Shown here in pieces: positions 43,931 through 53,719 of a DNA stretch of 64,000 nucleotides. A program made the translations under genes and the position numbers. The notes beneath the pieces were generated by a model. It saw only the letters and a list, made by a program, of their open reading frames with translations. It ran no database searches and had not been told where the DNA came from. The DNA is from Ignavibacteria bacterium (GTDB lineage: Bacteria; Bacteroidota; Ignavibacteria; Kapaibacteriales; UBA4661). Position 1 is the first letter of the stretch. Each line of letters starts with the position of its first letter. The stretch is taken from the NCBI GenBank assembly GCA_947459425.1, contig CANHDJ010000005.1, positions 47,772-111,771 on the forward strand. The letters run 5' to 3'.

Positions 43931-44316
43931 TCAATTTTCTTCCCAGTTCTCACGCCTCAGATTGGGAATTCTGTCAAAATCCGAATCCCGCGAAACCAGC
44001 ACCAAATCACGTGAACGGGCAATGGCGGCGATAAGAATATCGTTATCGCCGATAGCTTTGAATTTCTGTCCCTGCCGCTTCCATTCTTTTTCTAGTGGTT
44101 CTATGAAAGCCTTGATTTTCCCGTATTCCTGCGCGGCTTGCTCATCAAATGGAAGAATAGGAAATTTTGCAAAAAATTCCTGCACTTGAGGCATTCTGCG
44201 GTGGTAAGAGTTCACTGCTGTATAAATACCGTGCCAGAGTTCTCCTTGCACTTCTCTATCAACGCCGATGAACCACGCATATAGGCAATACACGCATTGG
44301 TGTCGAGAAGAACCAT
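43931..44316 (-). pseudogene. PIN-domain (VapC-type) toxin gene broken by an internal deletion and frameshift
   Basis: The N-terminus (ATG at 44316, VLLDTNACIAYMRGSSALIEK) carries the first catalytic Asp of a PIN RNase, but this frame stops after 34 codons. The rest of the domain is in another frame: GELWHGIYTAV (Glu), then FPILPFDEQAAQEYGKI, GDNDILIAAIA (Asp) and VSRDSDFDRI (Asp). Between LIEK and GELWHG about 18-20 residues usual in VapC are missing, which points to a deletion not divisible by three. Its start overlaps the stop of the preceding gene (TAATG), so it was translationally coupled. No full-length toxin is expected. Confidence 0.78.
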
Positions 44317-45101
44317 TACCACATCTCCTCTCGCTTTGTCCACACACGCTGTTCGGGGCGTTGCAAATCTACATCCGAAAACATACCTGAAGTACGGTGT
44401 ACAAAGCTCCGCCACTCCTGTTGTTCAGCCTCTGTTGAAGGCAAACGGACTCCAAAAATCTTCCGCATCAGGCGTTCATATTCTGCACTTTGCAGATGTG
44501 CATAGCGCACTAATTCCTGCATCCGCACTTCGGAAATGCGAATTTTACGCTCCTCAAAAAGAATGAAGAGCGCGAAAATACACATATCCAGAGCAAGCGA
44601 TGAATGAACATTTTCAATCAAATCTTTTGCAAACGGCACACCGACTTGAATAAGAGCGATATACTCACGCAAGAGTATTGTAGGAATACTTGCAGCAGCA
44701 GTGGCAAGTCCCTCACCCCCCTTCTCTTCAAAAAACCTCGTAAGCTCAATGGTTGCGAACGTAGTACGGTGAAGATGCTTGCAAAGCTCACGGGCAAGCG
44801 GTTCTGGATATTCAAGGAACACAATAAGGCTCATTTCCAATGCTTCACGAAGGCTTCTTTCATCGTTGGCAATTATTTTCAAAACGAGCAATCGCGCCAA
44901 CCAAAGCTCCTCCTGTACACGCTTGTACATAAGGTGAAACGGTAGGTTTTCTTTGAATTCATTGCGCAGAATACGCAGTGTTTTGCGAATTTGTTTCCGC
45001 AATGCCTTTTCTTCCTTGCTTAAATGCTCACTTTCGGGCATAACTGCTTCGCGCATTTGCTCAAGCAATGAAACATTCGATTCGCTAAGAGTGTGAGTCA
45101 T
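44316..45101 (-). CDS. Helical protein of unknown family, coupled to the broken PIN gene
   Basis: 261 residues from the ATG at 45101, with a good GGAGAAG site seven bases upstream. It is Leu/Glu/Arg-rich and almost entirely helical. Segments include [40 protein letters not shown]-like and SEVRMQELVRYAHLQSAEYERLMRKIFGV. It is far larger than a normal VapB antitoxin and has no visible DNA-binding motif, yet its stop overlaps the PIN gene's start. It might be an unusual antitoxin or simply a neighbour. I do not recognise the family. Confidence 0.65.
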   Translation of the reverse strand: MTHTLSESNVSLLEQMREAVMPESEHLSKEEKALRKQIRKTLRILRNEFKENLPFHLMYKRVQEELWLARLLVLKIIANDERSLREALEMSLIVFLEYPEPLARELCKHLHRTTFATIELTRFFEEKGGEGLATAAASIPTILLREYIALIQVGVPFAKDLIENVHSSLALDMCIFALFILFEERKIRISEVRMQELVRYAHLQSAEYERLMRKIFGVRLPSTEAEQQEWRSFVHRTSGMFSDVDLQRPEQRVWTKREEMW

Positions 45102-45261
45102 TATCTTCTCCAAAAATTTTACACAATAACATTCACCAATTTTCCCCGAATGGCAGTTACCTTTTGGGTTGTCGTGAATAATGATTGAATTTACCAACCT
45201 TGAATTCAAGTCTTCATTTTTCAAGTAAATCTATCACAATTTTAGCAGCTGACAAACCGCT

Positions 45262-45370
45262 TTATGCCTGCTTTCCCGCTTTGGCAATATCGGTGAACAT
45301 CCTCGCTAATTCCGTCAGCCGCCGCACGTTCAGAGTATTGTCCTGAGCAGGCAGAATCAGCCTTCGGAGG
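45262..45370 (-). pseudogene. Truncated duplicate of the TPR-OmpA gene's N-terminal region
   Basis: Translated on the minus strand it reads LRRLILPAQDNTLNVRRLTELA and ends in a stop at 45262. The functional gene has LRRLILPAVDDTLKVRRLVELA at the same place, shortly after its signal peptide. DNA identity is high over about 60 bases and then falls off. The upstream (N-terminal) part is missing, and its place is taken by the inverted-repeat element that begins at 45378. Confidence 0.75.
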
Positions 45371-45377
45371 GTTCAAC

Positions 45378-45533
45378 ATGATTTTAGTTGGAAAACAGCT
45401 CTTGAAAATGGTAAAAGTACCATTCTGTCATACCGAGGCAGGTCGGTATCTATATCGAAAAGTGTGATTCTATGAGCTTCTAATGGATGCCGACCTGCGC
45501 CCCAGCATGACAAACTTTTCCAACTAAAATCAT
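45378..45533. mobile_element. 156-bp miniature inverted-repeat element (MITE-like)
   Basis: The ends are 18-bp perfect inverted repeats: ATGATTTTAGTTGGAAAA (45378-45395) and its complement (45516-45533). Inside, TGTCAT / ATGACA and GCAGGTCGG.ATC / GAT.CCGACCTGC continue the symmetry, so the whole element can fold into a long imperfect hairpin. It has no coding capacity and abuts the truncated TPR gene fragment. No second copy was noticed in this window. Confidence 0.7.
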
Positions 45534-45579
45534 TTAGAACCAAATCAAGCGTATAATCTGAGTTTTAAGCGATTCCACC

Positions 45580-45606
45580 GTAGAGACGCGATGCATCGCA
45601 TCTGTG
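45580..45606. repeat. Degenerate GTAGAGAC palindrome
   Basis: GTAGAGACGCGATG / CATCGCATCTGTGC is an imperfect relative of the palindrome at 31136, with mismatches in the right arm. It is in the spacer 36 bases before the aroK stop. Confidence 0.6.
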
Positions 45607-45641
45607 CTAGATGCGCCATGCCCGTGGCTTCCAGGATATTT

Positions 45642-46184
45642 TTACATTTTTCCGAAGATATCAGATTGAATATACCGACAACACTCATCAGGCGAATGTG
45701 TTGAGGTATTGACCATAAAAGCTGCAAAGCGCTCGTAGAGCGGCAAGCGACGGGAATAATTCTCAATAATGTCTTGCTGCTTTGTCGTGTTTTGCGTTAG
45801 AAGCGGACGCTGTGCATCAAGCGGGTCTTCGGCGAGACGCTTCAGCACATCGTTTAATTCGGCGTGAACCCAAATGATGATCCCATTTTGCGACAAAAGC
45901 CGCATATTTTCAGGATTTTCCACCACACCGCCGCCACAGTCAATGACCACGCCTTGCCTTGATGCTGCTTCAGCGACACATTCATGCTCAATATGCCGAA
46001 ATGCCGCCCAACCATGCTGCTCGACATAGGCGGCAATACTCATCCCGCAACGCTCCACCGCCATATCGTCGGTGGAAAGGCGATTCAAATCAAGGTTTTG
46101 AGCGAGTTTGGTCGAAACCGTTGTTTTCCCCGTACCGCGAAATCCAATCAGAACGAGATTGCTTTTTGAGGCTGAAAATATCAT
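45642..46184 (-). CDS. aroK: Shikimate kinase
   Basis: 180 residues. Phosphorylates shikimate at the 3-OH using ATP, step five of the chorismate pathway that feeds aromatic amino acids and the menaquinone genes found further right. The P-loop GFRGTGKTT is at residues 14-22. Asp residues of the Mg/shikimate site are in RLSTDDMA, the shikimate-binding CGGGVVENPENM is near residue 84, and a lid Arg lies in DAQRPLL. The length is standard. It stands alone; the chorismate genes aroA-C are not in the window. Confidence 0.95.
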   Translation of the reverse strand: MIFSASKSNLVLIGFRGTGKTTVSTKLAQNLDLNRLSTDDMAVERCGMSIAAYVEQHGWAAFRHIEHECVAEAASRQGVVIDCGGGVVENPENMRLLSQNGIIIWVHAELNDVLKRLAEDPLDAQRPLLTQNTTKQQDIIENYSRRLPLYERFAAFMVNTSTHSPDECCRYIQSDIFGKM

Positions 46185-46219
46185 AACCGATCGCCGGAAT
46201 AGTTGCTGATATATCGCAG

Positions 46220-46254
46220 AAAGGCAAGGAAAAGAGCGGTTTTTCCTTGCCTTT
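46220..46254. terminator. Intrinsic terminator between maeB and aroK
   Basis: A perfect 14-bp stem AAAGGCAAGGAAAA / TTTTCCTTGCCTTT with a 7-base loop. It is downstream of maeB on the minus strand, where the T tail is short, and its plus-strand T run is longer. Confidence 0.8.
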
Positions 46255-46282
46255 TTGTCGGTAAATTGTTTTGTTACAAGTT

Positions 46283-48571
46283 TTACACCACAGACACCAA
46301 GTCCGTTTTATTCGCTTCGTCTGCACAAATAATCGCCATGCTGACGATTTCTGCTACGTCCGCCGTGCGTTCCAGCACGTGAACAGGGCGATTCATGCCC
46401 ATCATAATCGGTCCGATGTATTCCGCGCCACCAATGCTCAAAAGTAGCTTGTAAGCGATGTTGGCGGAATTGAGGTCAGGGAAAATGAGGACGTTAGCAT
46501 TGCCTTTGATAGCGCTGAAGGGGAATTGCTCCGAAACTTTTGATTCATCAAATGCCGTATCAGCTTGCATTTCGCCGTCAATGATAAGGTGCGGGCGCTT
46601 TTGCTTGACGATTTGATACGCCTTGCGAACAATTTTTGCGTTTCCTTCGTCGGACGAACCAAAATCGCTGAAAGACAGCATCGCCACACGCGGCTCAACA
46701 TCAAAGCGCTCTGCGACATCGGCAGTCATCATCGCAATATCCGCAAGGTCTTCCGGCGTGGGATGCACACAAACGGTGGTATCGGCAAAAAAGAGCGTAT
46801 CGCCTTGCTTGGTGATGATGATGTGAATGCCCGCCAAACGTGAATATCGTTTGTCAACGCCGATAATTTGCAGCGCAGGGCGCACCGTTTCGTCGTAGCG
46901 CATATTCAAGCCGGAAATCATACCATCGGCATCGCCTGTGGCGACCATGAGCGTTCCGTAGTAAATTCTGCGTGTCAAAAAGCGCTGTGCTTGTTGCAGC
47001 GTCATACCGCGCCGTGAGCGCTTGCTCATCAAAAACTCTGCATAGCGCTCAATATCAGGCGATTTGAGCGTATCAATGATGCGGATATTCTCAAGATTGA
47101 TGTTCTGCTCGCTGGCGATACGCTGAATAATTTCGGTGCGTCCTATCAAAATCGGTGAGGCAATACCGTCATCGGCAATGACCTCCGCGGCGCGTATAAT
47201 CTTGGGTTCTTCGCCTTCGGTCAGCACAATACGTTTTTTATCTTTGCGCGTTTGCAAGCCGATGGCGATGCTGGAAAGCAACTGCTTTTTCTTTGCTTGT
47301 CGTCCTTCGAGTTGCTGCTTGTATGCTTGCAAATCCAACGTCGTAATACGCGCCACACCGCTATCAATCGCTGCTTTCGCAACTGCCGGAGCAACGGCGG
47401 TCAGTACACGCGAATCAAACGGCTTAGGAATAATATACTCTCTGCCAAAGCGAATCGCCTCGCCACCGTAGGCGCGAAGCACCGAATCCGGCACGGCTTC
47501 TTTGGTGAGTTTCGCAATCGCATAGACCGCCGCAAGTTTCATCTCGTCATTGACTGCTTTGGCGCGAACATCGAGCGCACCGCGAAAAATGTAGGGAAAG
47601 CCGAGGACGTTGTTCACCTGATTCGGATTATCACTGCGCCCAGTGGCACAAATAATGTCGTCGCGGACAGATGCGGCTTCGTGGTAGGGAATTTCGGGGT
47701 CGGGGTTTGCCAGTGCGAACAAAATCGGCTTTGGCGGCATGGACGCAACCATTTCTTTGGAAATCAAACCGCCTTTGCTCAAACCCAAAAACATATCGGC
47801 AAATTTCATTGCTTCGGTAAGCGGAATGTCTTTGTCACCGTTGACAAACGCCGCTTTGGGTTCGTCCGCTTCGATAGTACGCCCCTTGTGGACTAAGCCT
47901 TTACTGTCGTACATAAAAATATTTTCGCGTTTCACGCCGAGCTTCACATACAAATTCGAGCAGGCAATCGCTGATGCGCCCGCACCGCTCACGACGACTT
48001 TGATTTCCTCTAATTTTTTACCCTGAATTTCACACGCATTTAGCAAGCCCGCGCTGCTAATGATGGCGGTTCCATGCTGGTCGTCGTGCATGACGGGAAT
48101 ATTCATGCGGCGTTGGAGTTCCTGTTCAATATAGAAGCACTCCGGCGCTTTGATGTCTTCGAGATTGATACCGCCAAAGGTTGGCTCTAAATTGGCAACG
48201 GTGGTAATAAATTCTTCGGGGTCTTGGGTGCTTATTTCAATGTCGAACACGTCAATATCGGCAAATTTTTTGAAGAGTACGCCTTTGCCTTCCATGACGG
48301 GTTTTCCTGCCGAAGCGCCGATATTGCCTAGCCCCAAGACGGCAGTGCCGTTAGAAATAACGGCAACAAGATTGCCTTTTGCGGTGTATTCATAGACAAG
48401 TTCTTCGTTTTCAGCAATGGCACGGCACGGTTCGGCTACGCCTGGTGAATAAGCAAGCGAGAGGTCGAATTGCGTATTACAGGGCTTGGTAGGGATAACT
48501 TCAATTTTCCCTTTGCGCCCTTGAGAATGGTAGTCAAGAGCCTCTTGGACGTGGATTTTACGCTGTTTCAT
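46283..48571 (-). CDS. maeB: NADP-dependent malic enzyme fused to a phosphotransacetylase-like domain
   Basis: 762 residues, the usual length of MaeB. The N-terminal half (about 1-430) decarboxylates malate to pyruvate: [33 protein letters not shown] (metal ligands), [11 protein letters not shown] and the dinucleotide site [12 protein letters not shown]. The C-terminal half (about 440-760) is a Pta-like domain ([46 protein letters not shown]) that in MaeB senses acetyl-CoA rather than catalysing. It works with mdh and sucC around the C4/C3 node. Single gene with its own terminator. Confidence 0.97.
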   Translation of the reverse strand: MKQRKIHVQEALDYHSQGRKGKIEVIPTKPCNTQFDLSLAYSPGVAEPCRAIAENEELVYEYTAKGNLVAVISNGTAVLGLGNIGASAGKPVMEGKGVLFKKFADIDVFDIEISTQDPEEFITTVANLEPTFGGINLEDIKAPECFYIEQELQRRMNIPVMHDDQHGTAIISSAGLLNACEIQGKKLEEIKVVVSGAGASAIACSNLYVKLGVKRENIFMYDSKGLVHKGRTIEADEPKAAFVNGDKDIPLTEAMKFADMFLGLSKGGLISKEMVASMPPKPILFALANPDPEIPYHEAASVRDDIICATGRSDNPNQVNNVLGFPYIFRGALDVRAKAVNDEMKLAAVYAIAKLTKEAVPDSVLRAYGGEAIRFGREYIIPKPFDSRVLTAVAPAVAKAAIDSGVARITTLDLQAYKQQLEGRQAKKKQLLSSIAIGLQTRKDKKRIVLTEGEEPKIIRAAEVIADDGIASPILIGRTEIIQRIASEQNINLENIRIIDTLKSPDIERYAEFLMSKRSRRGMTLQQAQRFLTRRIYYGTLMVATGDADGMISGLNMRYDETVRPALQIIGVDKRYSRLAGIHIIITKQGDTLFFADTTVCVHPTPEDLADIAMMTADVAERFDVEPRVAMLSFSDFGSSDEGNAKIVRKAYQIVKQKRPHLIIDGEMQADTAFDESKVSEQFPFSAIKGNANVLIFPDLNSANIAYKLLLSIGGAEYIGPIMMGMNRPVHVLERTADVAEIVSMAIICADEANKTDLVSVV

Positions 48572-48657
48572 AATAAATGGACAAGTAATAATGGGAAATG
48601 CTGGGGAAATAGGCTCTCTGAAAAGCTACTCAACCCAAGGAGATAGAATAATGATAA

Positions 48658-50466
48658 TCATGATAAAAATAAATTATTTCGGCGCTGTAATGAAGATGCG
48701 TGGGAGTTTGTCTCTTTCTCTAAAATAAATTTACCGACAAGATTTTGTAATTTTTCGGTGAGTTGTGTTAATTCTTCAGCAGTACGGGTAATATGCCCTA
48801 CGGAAATAGCTGTTTGCTGTGCTGCAAGCGAGATTTGTTGGGTATTTTGAGCAATTTCGGCACTTGCGGTTGATTGCTCTTCCATCGTTGCAGAAATTTC
48901 CGAAACCATTTCGACGACGTTGCGCCGTGCTGATCCCGATGAGTTTTTTGCTTGCTCAAGCGTCATGGTTGCTATCTCATGAATGCGCATCTGTATTTCT
49001 TCAACAATCGTTTTAATTTCGTTTGTGGAACGCGCAGTGCTTTGCGCCAAGTTTTTCACTTCTGCGGCAACAACGGCAAATCCCTTTCCCGCTCGCCCTG
49101 CTCTTGCCGCTTCGATAGAAGCATTGAGCGAAAGTAAATTGATTTGAAAAGCAATATCACCAATGGAGCGCGAAATTGCATTGATTTTGTTGCTGGAAGC
49201 GTCCAAGTTTATCACATGGCGGCTTAATTCTTGTGTGACATCTTTGACCGAAGCGGCATTATGAGAATTTGTGCGAATACTTTGTGCCATACGATTGGTC
49301 GAATCAGAAATAGAAGTTGTTTGAGCGGACTGCTCTTCAACAATTGCGGAAATCTCTTCTGCAAGCGAACTCATTGAAACAGAAACCATTCCTGTCTGAT
49401 GCGTTGCCGAAATGAGTTGAGAAACAAGTTCACGAATGCTATTCACCGTTGCATTAAACCCCTCAAACAGCCGAGAGAGAGAATCATTGCCTCTAACACC
49501 TTGCTCTAATGGCAGCCTTGCAGTCAAATCACCAATCGCAAGACTTTCCATCTGTACCAAGATTTCATCAACCTTTCGAGAGAGATACTCTTGTTGTTCA
49601 AGTGCTTGTCGGCGGGCTTTTTCGGCTTGTTCTGCGGCTTCTTCTGCCTGTGCGCTTTTCTGGCGTATATCGTGGAAAAGTTTATCAAGATTATTTGCCA
49701 TGGTGATAAACGCTCGCCCGAGCATACCAATTTCATCTTTATACTGTGCCTGAATATGAATTGCCGTATTACCATTCGCAATGTCGCTGGCAGCATCCTG
49801 AAGCGCACGCATGGGCGTACCAATGGCGCGGGTAATAATCCAACTCAAGATCACCGTAAAGAGCAAGCCCATCAGTATTATGCTCAGTATCACGATTTTC
49901 TGCTGTTGGACGGTAATTTCAGAATCGCTATATAATTCTTTCCCAACGGTGTCCTGCACGTCAACAAGCGCGTTCATTGTTTGCGTGACCGCGACAGTTT
50001 TATCGCTAAATTCTCCTAAATGAAGTTTGAGGGCATCCTCCCGAAGCAATGCACGGCTTGCTGTAAGCTCTTTAGCAAGGGCATTATTGAACTGAATAAG
50101 GTCTTTGCGCAGTTTTGCCAGATTTTCGACTTCTTCCCGAACGAGATATGTTGCTGCGTACTCCTCAAGATTTTTATTGAAATCAGATTGAAGCACTTTA
50201 ATGATTTCCTCAATACGCTGCATTTCTGAGGAATCATTCGTATTGATATGGCGTATGGCTTGTAGACGTATTTCATTGACGTTTTTGAGCATCCGATAAA
50301 ACTGAATCGACGGAACAAGGCGATCTTTGTACATGGAATCAAAATTTGGTATAATATTCATCATACCAAAATATCCCGAATAACCAATGCCAATCATTAA
50401 AACAAGCAATACCCCAAATGAAAGCCGCAATTTGTTACTAATACGCAAGTTATAGAACCAAGACAT
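48658..50466 (-). CDS. Methyl-accepting chemotaxis protein (4HB sensor type)
   Basis: 602 residues with AGGAGA upstream of the ATG. Membrane span 1 ([19 protein letters not shown]) is followed by a periplasmic four-helix-bundle sensor (about 35-190), span 2 ([20 protein letters not shown]), a HAMP domain, a second HAMP-like section ([16 protein letters not shown]), and the cytoplasmic signalling domain with the hairpin tip [37 protein letters not shown]. The C-terminus lacks the NWETF-type CheR tether. No che genes are adjacent. The ligand is unknown. Confidence 0.96.
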   Translation of the reverse strand: MSWFYNLRISNKLRLSFGVLLVLMIGIGYSGYFGMMNIIPNFDSMYKDRLVPSIQFYRMLKNVNEIRLQAIRHINTNDSSEMQRIEEIIKVLQSDFNKNLEEYAATYLVREEVENLAKLRKDLIQFNNALAKELTASRALLREDALKLHLGEFSDKTVAVTQTMNALVDVQDTVGKELYSDSEITVQQQKIVILSIILMGLLFTVILSWIITRAIGTPMRALQDAASDIANGNTAIHIQAQYKDEIGMLGRAFITMANNLDKLFHDIRQKSAQAEEAAEQAEKARRQALEQQEYLSRKVDEILVQMESLAIGDLTARLPLEQGVRGNDSLSRLFEGFNATVNSIRELVSQLISATHQTGMVSVSMSSLAEEISAIVEEQSAQTTSISDSTNRMAQSIRTNSHNAASVKDVTQELSRHVINLDASSNKINAISRSIGDIAFQINLLSLNASIEAARAGRAGKGFAVVAAEVKNLAQSTARSTNEIKTIVEEIQMRIHEIATMTLEQAKNSSGSARRNVVEMVSEISATMEEQSTASAEIAQNTQQISLAAQQTAISVGHITRTAEELTQLTEKLQNLVGKFILEKETNSHASSLQRRNNLFLS

Positions 50467-50545
50467 AATCTTCTCCTTTTAAAATGCCCCACAATTTAGC
50501 CTCTAACGGTTGTATTGCCGTGAGAAAAGCGTGATACGACAACTT

Positions 50546-50863
50546 TTATAGGTCTAACCATCGGTACAAACACCGCTCTACTTCGTCCATATCCTGCGGC
50601 GTAAGCACTCCTAAATGCTGAAGAAACTGCTCCGCTTTAAGCGCCGTTATGCGCTGCGTATTAAAAACGCCATCGCTAATAAAGCGTGTGGTGACGGGCG
50701 CATCAAATTCCGTCTCGGCAGTACGGGCTTCGTGCGGAATCACCGCTACAAGTGGCATCACGCCATCTTCGTCTTCGCGGCTGACAATAAGCGCCAGCGA
50801 CGGCGATTCGCTCGCGCTCAAGCGCACAAACCATACGTCTCCACGATGAAATTGCTGATTCAT
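50546..50863 (-). CDS. MazF/PemK-type mRNA interferase toxin, no antitoxin gene visible
   Basis: 105 residues from the ATG at 50863, with CAGGAG eight bases upstream. The opening MNQQFHRGDVWFVRLSASES and SLALIVSREDEDG match the PemK/MazF beta-barrel fold (GDVW motif and R-P-x-L-I-V-S equivalent). A C-terminal helical ALKAEQFLQHLG segment is also typical. Known members cleave mRNA and pair with a small antitoxin encoded just upstream. The upstream 228 bases here contain no such minus-strand gene; the neighbour is divergent. Either the antitoxin is absent or the protein is not a toxin. Confidence 0.82.
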   Translation of the reverse strand: MNQQFHRGDVWFVRLSASESPSLALIVSREDEDGVMPLVAVIPHEARTAETEFDAPVTTRFISDGVFNTQRITALKAEQFLQHLGVLTPQDMDEVERCLYRWLDL

Positions 50864-51091
50864 TTGAAAACTCCTGAAAAAACAAACAATGAAATACACT
50901 GCCACAACACACTGCCGAAAGATACAGGAAAAGCATTTCTTTTCAAAGTGTTTCTTTCCATCATCGTTGAATCCAAGGGAGGAAAAGTGCGGAATTGCAA
51001 AAACTTTTGTTGCGCTTGAAAAAATCCGATTGTATCTTGCGAGGAATCTTGCGTCAATGCTGTTTTCTGCCATTGTCTTGGAGTCATCACC

Positions 51092-51457
51092 ATGGAACTT
51101 CGTCATTTGGAGCAATCGGAACTTCTTGCGCTGGTCAGCGTGATTGAGCGCGTGGTGATGGCAGATAAATTGCTCAATGAGCAAGAGGAAGATTTTGTGC
51201 GGTATCTGATGGATGCAATTGGACAGGAGCGCTATATTGATCTTTTAGACGATCTCGACCGAAGTTCCGGTGAAGAAAATTTGCGTTTGATGCTCTCCGG
51301 CATTTCCAACCCCGATACACGAGAAATTATCTACGGAACAGTGCTGGAAGCAAGCACTATCAACGCTCTTGTCGGCGAGAATACCGAATTTATGGACTGG
51401 CTCGCCGCCGCATGGAATCTGGATATTCGGATTGATGATGTTTCCGGTATGGAATAA
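51092..51457 (+). CDS. Small acidic helical protein, TerB-like pattern
   Basis: 121 residues with GGAG upstream. The start LALVSVIERVVMADKLLNEQEEDFVRYLMDAIG resembles the metal-binding helices of TerB-like proteins (D...L...E...), but the similarity is short. It is strongly acidic with no membrane segment, so cytoplasmic. It lies 13 bases before the TrmH gene on the same strand, so the two are likely cotranscribed. Function unknown. Confidence 0.7.
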   Translation: MELRHLEQSELLALVSVIERVVMADKLLNEQEEDFVRYLMDAIGQERYIDLLDDLDRSSGEENLRLMLSGISNPDTREIIYGTVLEASTINALVGENTEFMDWLAAAWNLDIRIDDVSGME

Positions 51458-51469
51458 TAGCGCTTTCGT

Positions 51470-52294
51470 ATGACCATCATTACCTCTCTCGACGACCCAC
51501 GCATAGCGCCCTACCGCAGTTTGCGCGAACTTTCCCGTCGCACTGGCAGCGACCGACTTTTTATCGTGGAAAATAGTAAGGTTATTCGGCGTTTGCTCAA
51601 AAGCGATAGCACCGTCCGTTCTTTTTTTGCAACACCCCACTACTACGAAGAATTGGCAACGCTCTTGGCGGCAAAACAGCTTGCGCCGGAACAGTGTTTT
51701 GTGGCAGATGAAGCGCTGATGAGCCGCATCGTGGGCTATGCGCTGCACGAAGGCGTAATGGCGCTGGCGCTTGCACCCGAAATGCCGTATTTGCTGCCGA
51801 ATCTTCGCACGATAGAACTTCCCGCCGTGTGTTTATGCGGTCTGGCGGACGCAGAAAATGTCGGTGCGATTGTGCGGAACTGCGCGGCGTTTGGTGTACG
51901 AAGTTTGGTGGTAGACAATGCCACGTGCAGCCCGTATTTGCGCCGTGCGGTGCGTGTTTCCTTGGGCGGAATTTTCGCTTTGAGCGTTTACCAAATGGAT
52001 AATCTTGCCGAGACCTTGACGGAAATCAAGCATTTGCGACCGTCCATGCGCACGATTGCGCTGGAAACACGTCTCGATGCGCATGGGCTGGACTCGTATC
52101 CCATCCCGCAAGAAAGTATGCTGCTTTTTGGTAGCGAAGGTGCGGGCATTGCGGCAGAAGTGCTGGCGGCGTGTGATGCCGTTGTGCAAATACCCATGCA
52201 ACCGCTTCCCGCCTTCGATGCCGTCAATTCGCTGAATGTTGCTGCGTCAACGGCAGTTGTCCTGTATCATCTGGCAAACGGCGCATCGGCGTAA
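51470..52294 (+). CDS. TrmH/SpoU-family RNA 2'-O-methyltransferase
   Basis: 274 residues. An N-terminal substrate-binding-like domain (residues 1-105) precedes the SPOUT catalytic domain. Motif 1 is AENVGAIVRNCAAFGVRSLVV (Asn-x-x-x-x-x-R), motif 2 MLLFGSEGAGI, and motif 3 FDAVNSLNVAASTAVVLY; together these form the knotted AdoMet site. It methylates ribose 2'-OH in tRNA or 23S rRNA. The exact target cannot be told from sequence (TrmH, RlmB and TsnR-like proteins share these motifs). Confidence 0.93.
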   Translation: MTIITSLDDPRIAPYRSLRELSRRTGSDRLFIVENSKVIRRLLKSDSTVRSFFATPHYYEELATLLAAKQLAPEQCFVADEALMSRIVGYALHEGVMALALAPEMPYLLPNLRTIELPAVCLCGLADAENVGAIVRNCAAFGVRSLVVDNATCSPYLRRAVRVSLGGIFALSVYQMDNLAETLTEIKHLRPSMRTIALETRLDAHGLDSYPIPQESMLLFGSEGAGIAAEVLAACDAVVQIPMQPLPAFDAVNSLNVAASTAVVLYHLANGASA

Positions 52295-52367
52295 GTGCCA
52301 GAGTGGATACAAAATTTGAATCTTCAATACTCAGAATCTCACTTTTCATTTTTAGGAGGAAATCACG

Positions 52368-53687
52368 ATGGGCTTAAAATGGTCAACCCGCCAATGGGCG
52401 ATGCGCGAAGTCGCCAAAACCGTTCGCTCAATCAATGTTCCGGCTCCAAAGCCGAAGCCGCGCGGCTTCTGGTTGGATTTTGTGTTTAATATGCGGAACG
52501 TATATTCGACGGCTTCAATTTTTGGGCTGGTAGCGCTTATTTACTTCTCTCCGGGAAATATTGAGGTTTTTGACCCGATTCAAAGAGCCTTAGCAGATTT
52601 CAGTTTTACGGATATTGTCTTTGCAGATTGGAAGCAAGATACTTCGCCAGTAGATGAAAATATTATTTTGGTCAACGCAGGTCGTAATCGTGCAGAAGTT
52701 GCGCATCAAGTGAAAGCCATTGCTGCGATGCAGCCCAAAGTCGTTGGTGTCAATCTTCTCTTTACTACCGAAAAAGAGCCAGAAGTGGATTTAGCGCTTA
52801 TGGATGCTTTTAATTCTGCCAAAGCCATTATTCTTCCTGCAGAACTTAGTACGCCCTTGAAAGATTCTCTGCTACCTCGTTATGGAGATATGAAAGGACC
52901 GCATGAAAAATTCGCGGGTGCGAATATTGCTATTGGTCACAGTAACTTAATTGCTGATAAAGAAGATCCTAAAAATGCCGCAACATTGCGGACATTCGAG
53001 CCGGAAGTCGTTTGCAAAAACAAGCAACTTTATGCCTTTTCAATGGAGGTTGCAGAAAAATTTAAGCCTGGGACGAAACAGAAAATAAAAGAGCGTGGTG
53101 GAGATGATGAAATGATTAACTATCGCGGGAATTTCAATAAGTTTATTCAAATAGATATTGATTCTGATATGTCTGTTGATTCTGTTGTTTCAATGTATGG
53201 CAGCCTGTTTAAGGATAAAATTGTACTTGTGGGCTACATGGGTCAGCCATTTGACAATCCCAACGATATTCGTGGAAAAGTCTATTCACCCGCTGCAACA
53301 AAATATGTCGGCAAAAATCCACCGGATATGTATGAAATAGTTGTTCATGCCAATATTATTTCTATGCTCACCCGGGATGAATTGATTGATAAAATGCCCG
53401 ATTGGGTTGGGTATGTGATGGCAATTATCGTCTGCTATCTGAATATGGCACTGTTTCATTGGATTACTATCAAACTCCCGAGTTTTGCCGGCGGAGAAAC
53501 GAAATTGATTCAACTTCTGCAATCGGGCTTACTTGTTGGCGGTTCGATGCTAGTCCTTTACCAGCTTAATTATCAAATCGAAGTTTCTCTCACCTTGGCA
53601 ATTATTCTGATTTCCGGCGACGTAATGGAAATCCATGAAAGCTCGGTAAAAAGGCTCATTGAGCGGATACAGGATAATAGGCGATAG
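52368..53687 (+). CDS. CHASE2-domain membrane protein
   Basis: 439 residues with a near-perfect AGGAGG nine bases upstream of the ATG. After a basic N-terminus comes a membrane span (about 45-62, STASIFGLVALIYFSPG). A CHASE2 extracellular sensor follows (about 70-330: IQRALADFSFTDIVFADW, ENIILVNAG, VVGVNLLF, INYRGNFNKFI, KDKIVLVGYMG), and then three C-terminal membrane helices. CHASE2 normally precedes a cyclase, kinase or phosphatase domain, but here no output domain follows, so signalling must go through a partner. It is followed by a terminator. Confidence 0.88.
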   Translation: MGLKWSTRQWAMREVAKTVRSINVPAPKPKPRGFWLDFVFNMRNVYSTASIFGLVALIYFSPGNIEVFDPIQRALADFSFTDIVFADWKQDTSPVDENIILVNAGRNRAEVAHQVKAIAAMQPKVVGVNLLFTTEKEPEVDLALMDAFNSAKAIILPAELSTPLKDSLLPRYGDMKGPHEKFAGANIAIGHSNLIADKEDPKNAATLRTFEPEVVCKNKQLYAFSMEVAEKFKPGTKQKIKERGGDDEMINYRGNFNKFIQIDIDSDMSVDSVVSMYGSLFKDKIVLVGYMGQPFDNPNDIRGKVYSPAATKYVGKNPPDMYEIVVHANIISMLTRDELIDKMPDWVGYVMAIIVCYLNMALFHWITIKLPSFAGGETKLIQLLQSGLLVGGSMLVLYQLNYQIEVSLTLAIILISGDVMEIHESSVKRLIERIQDNRR

Positions 53688-53719
53688 CAAGATGCGAAAA
53701 AAGTAGACACACAATAACA

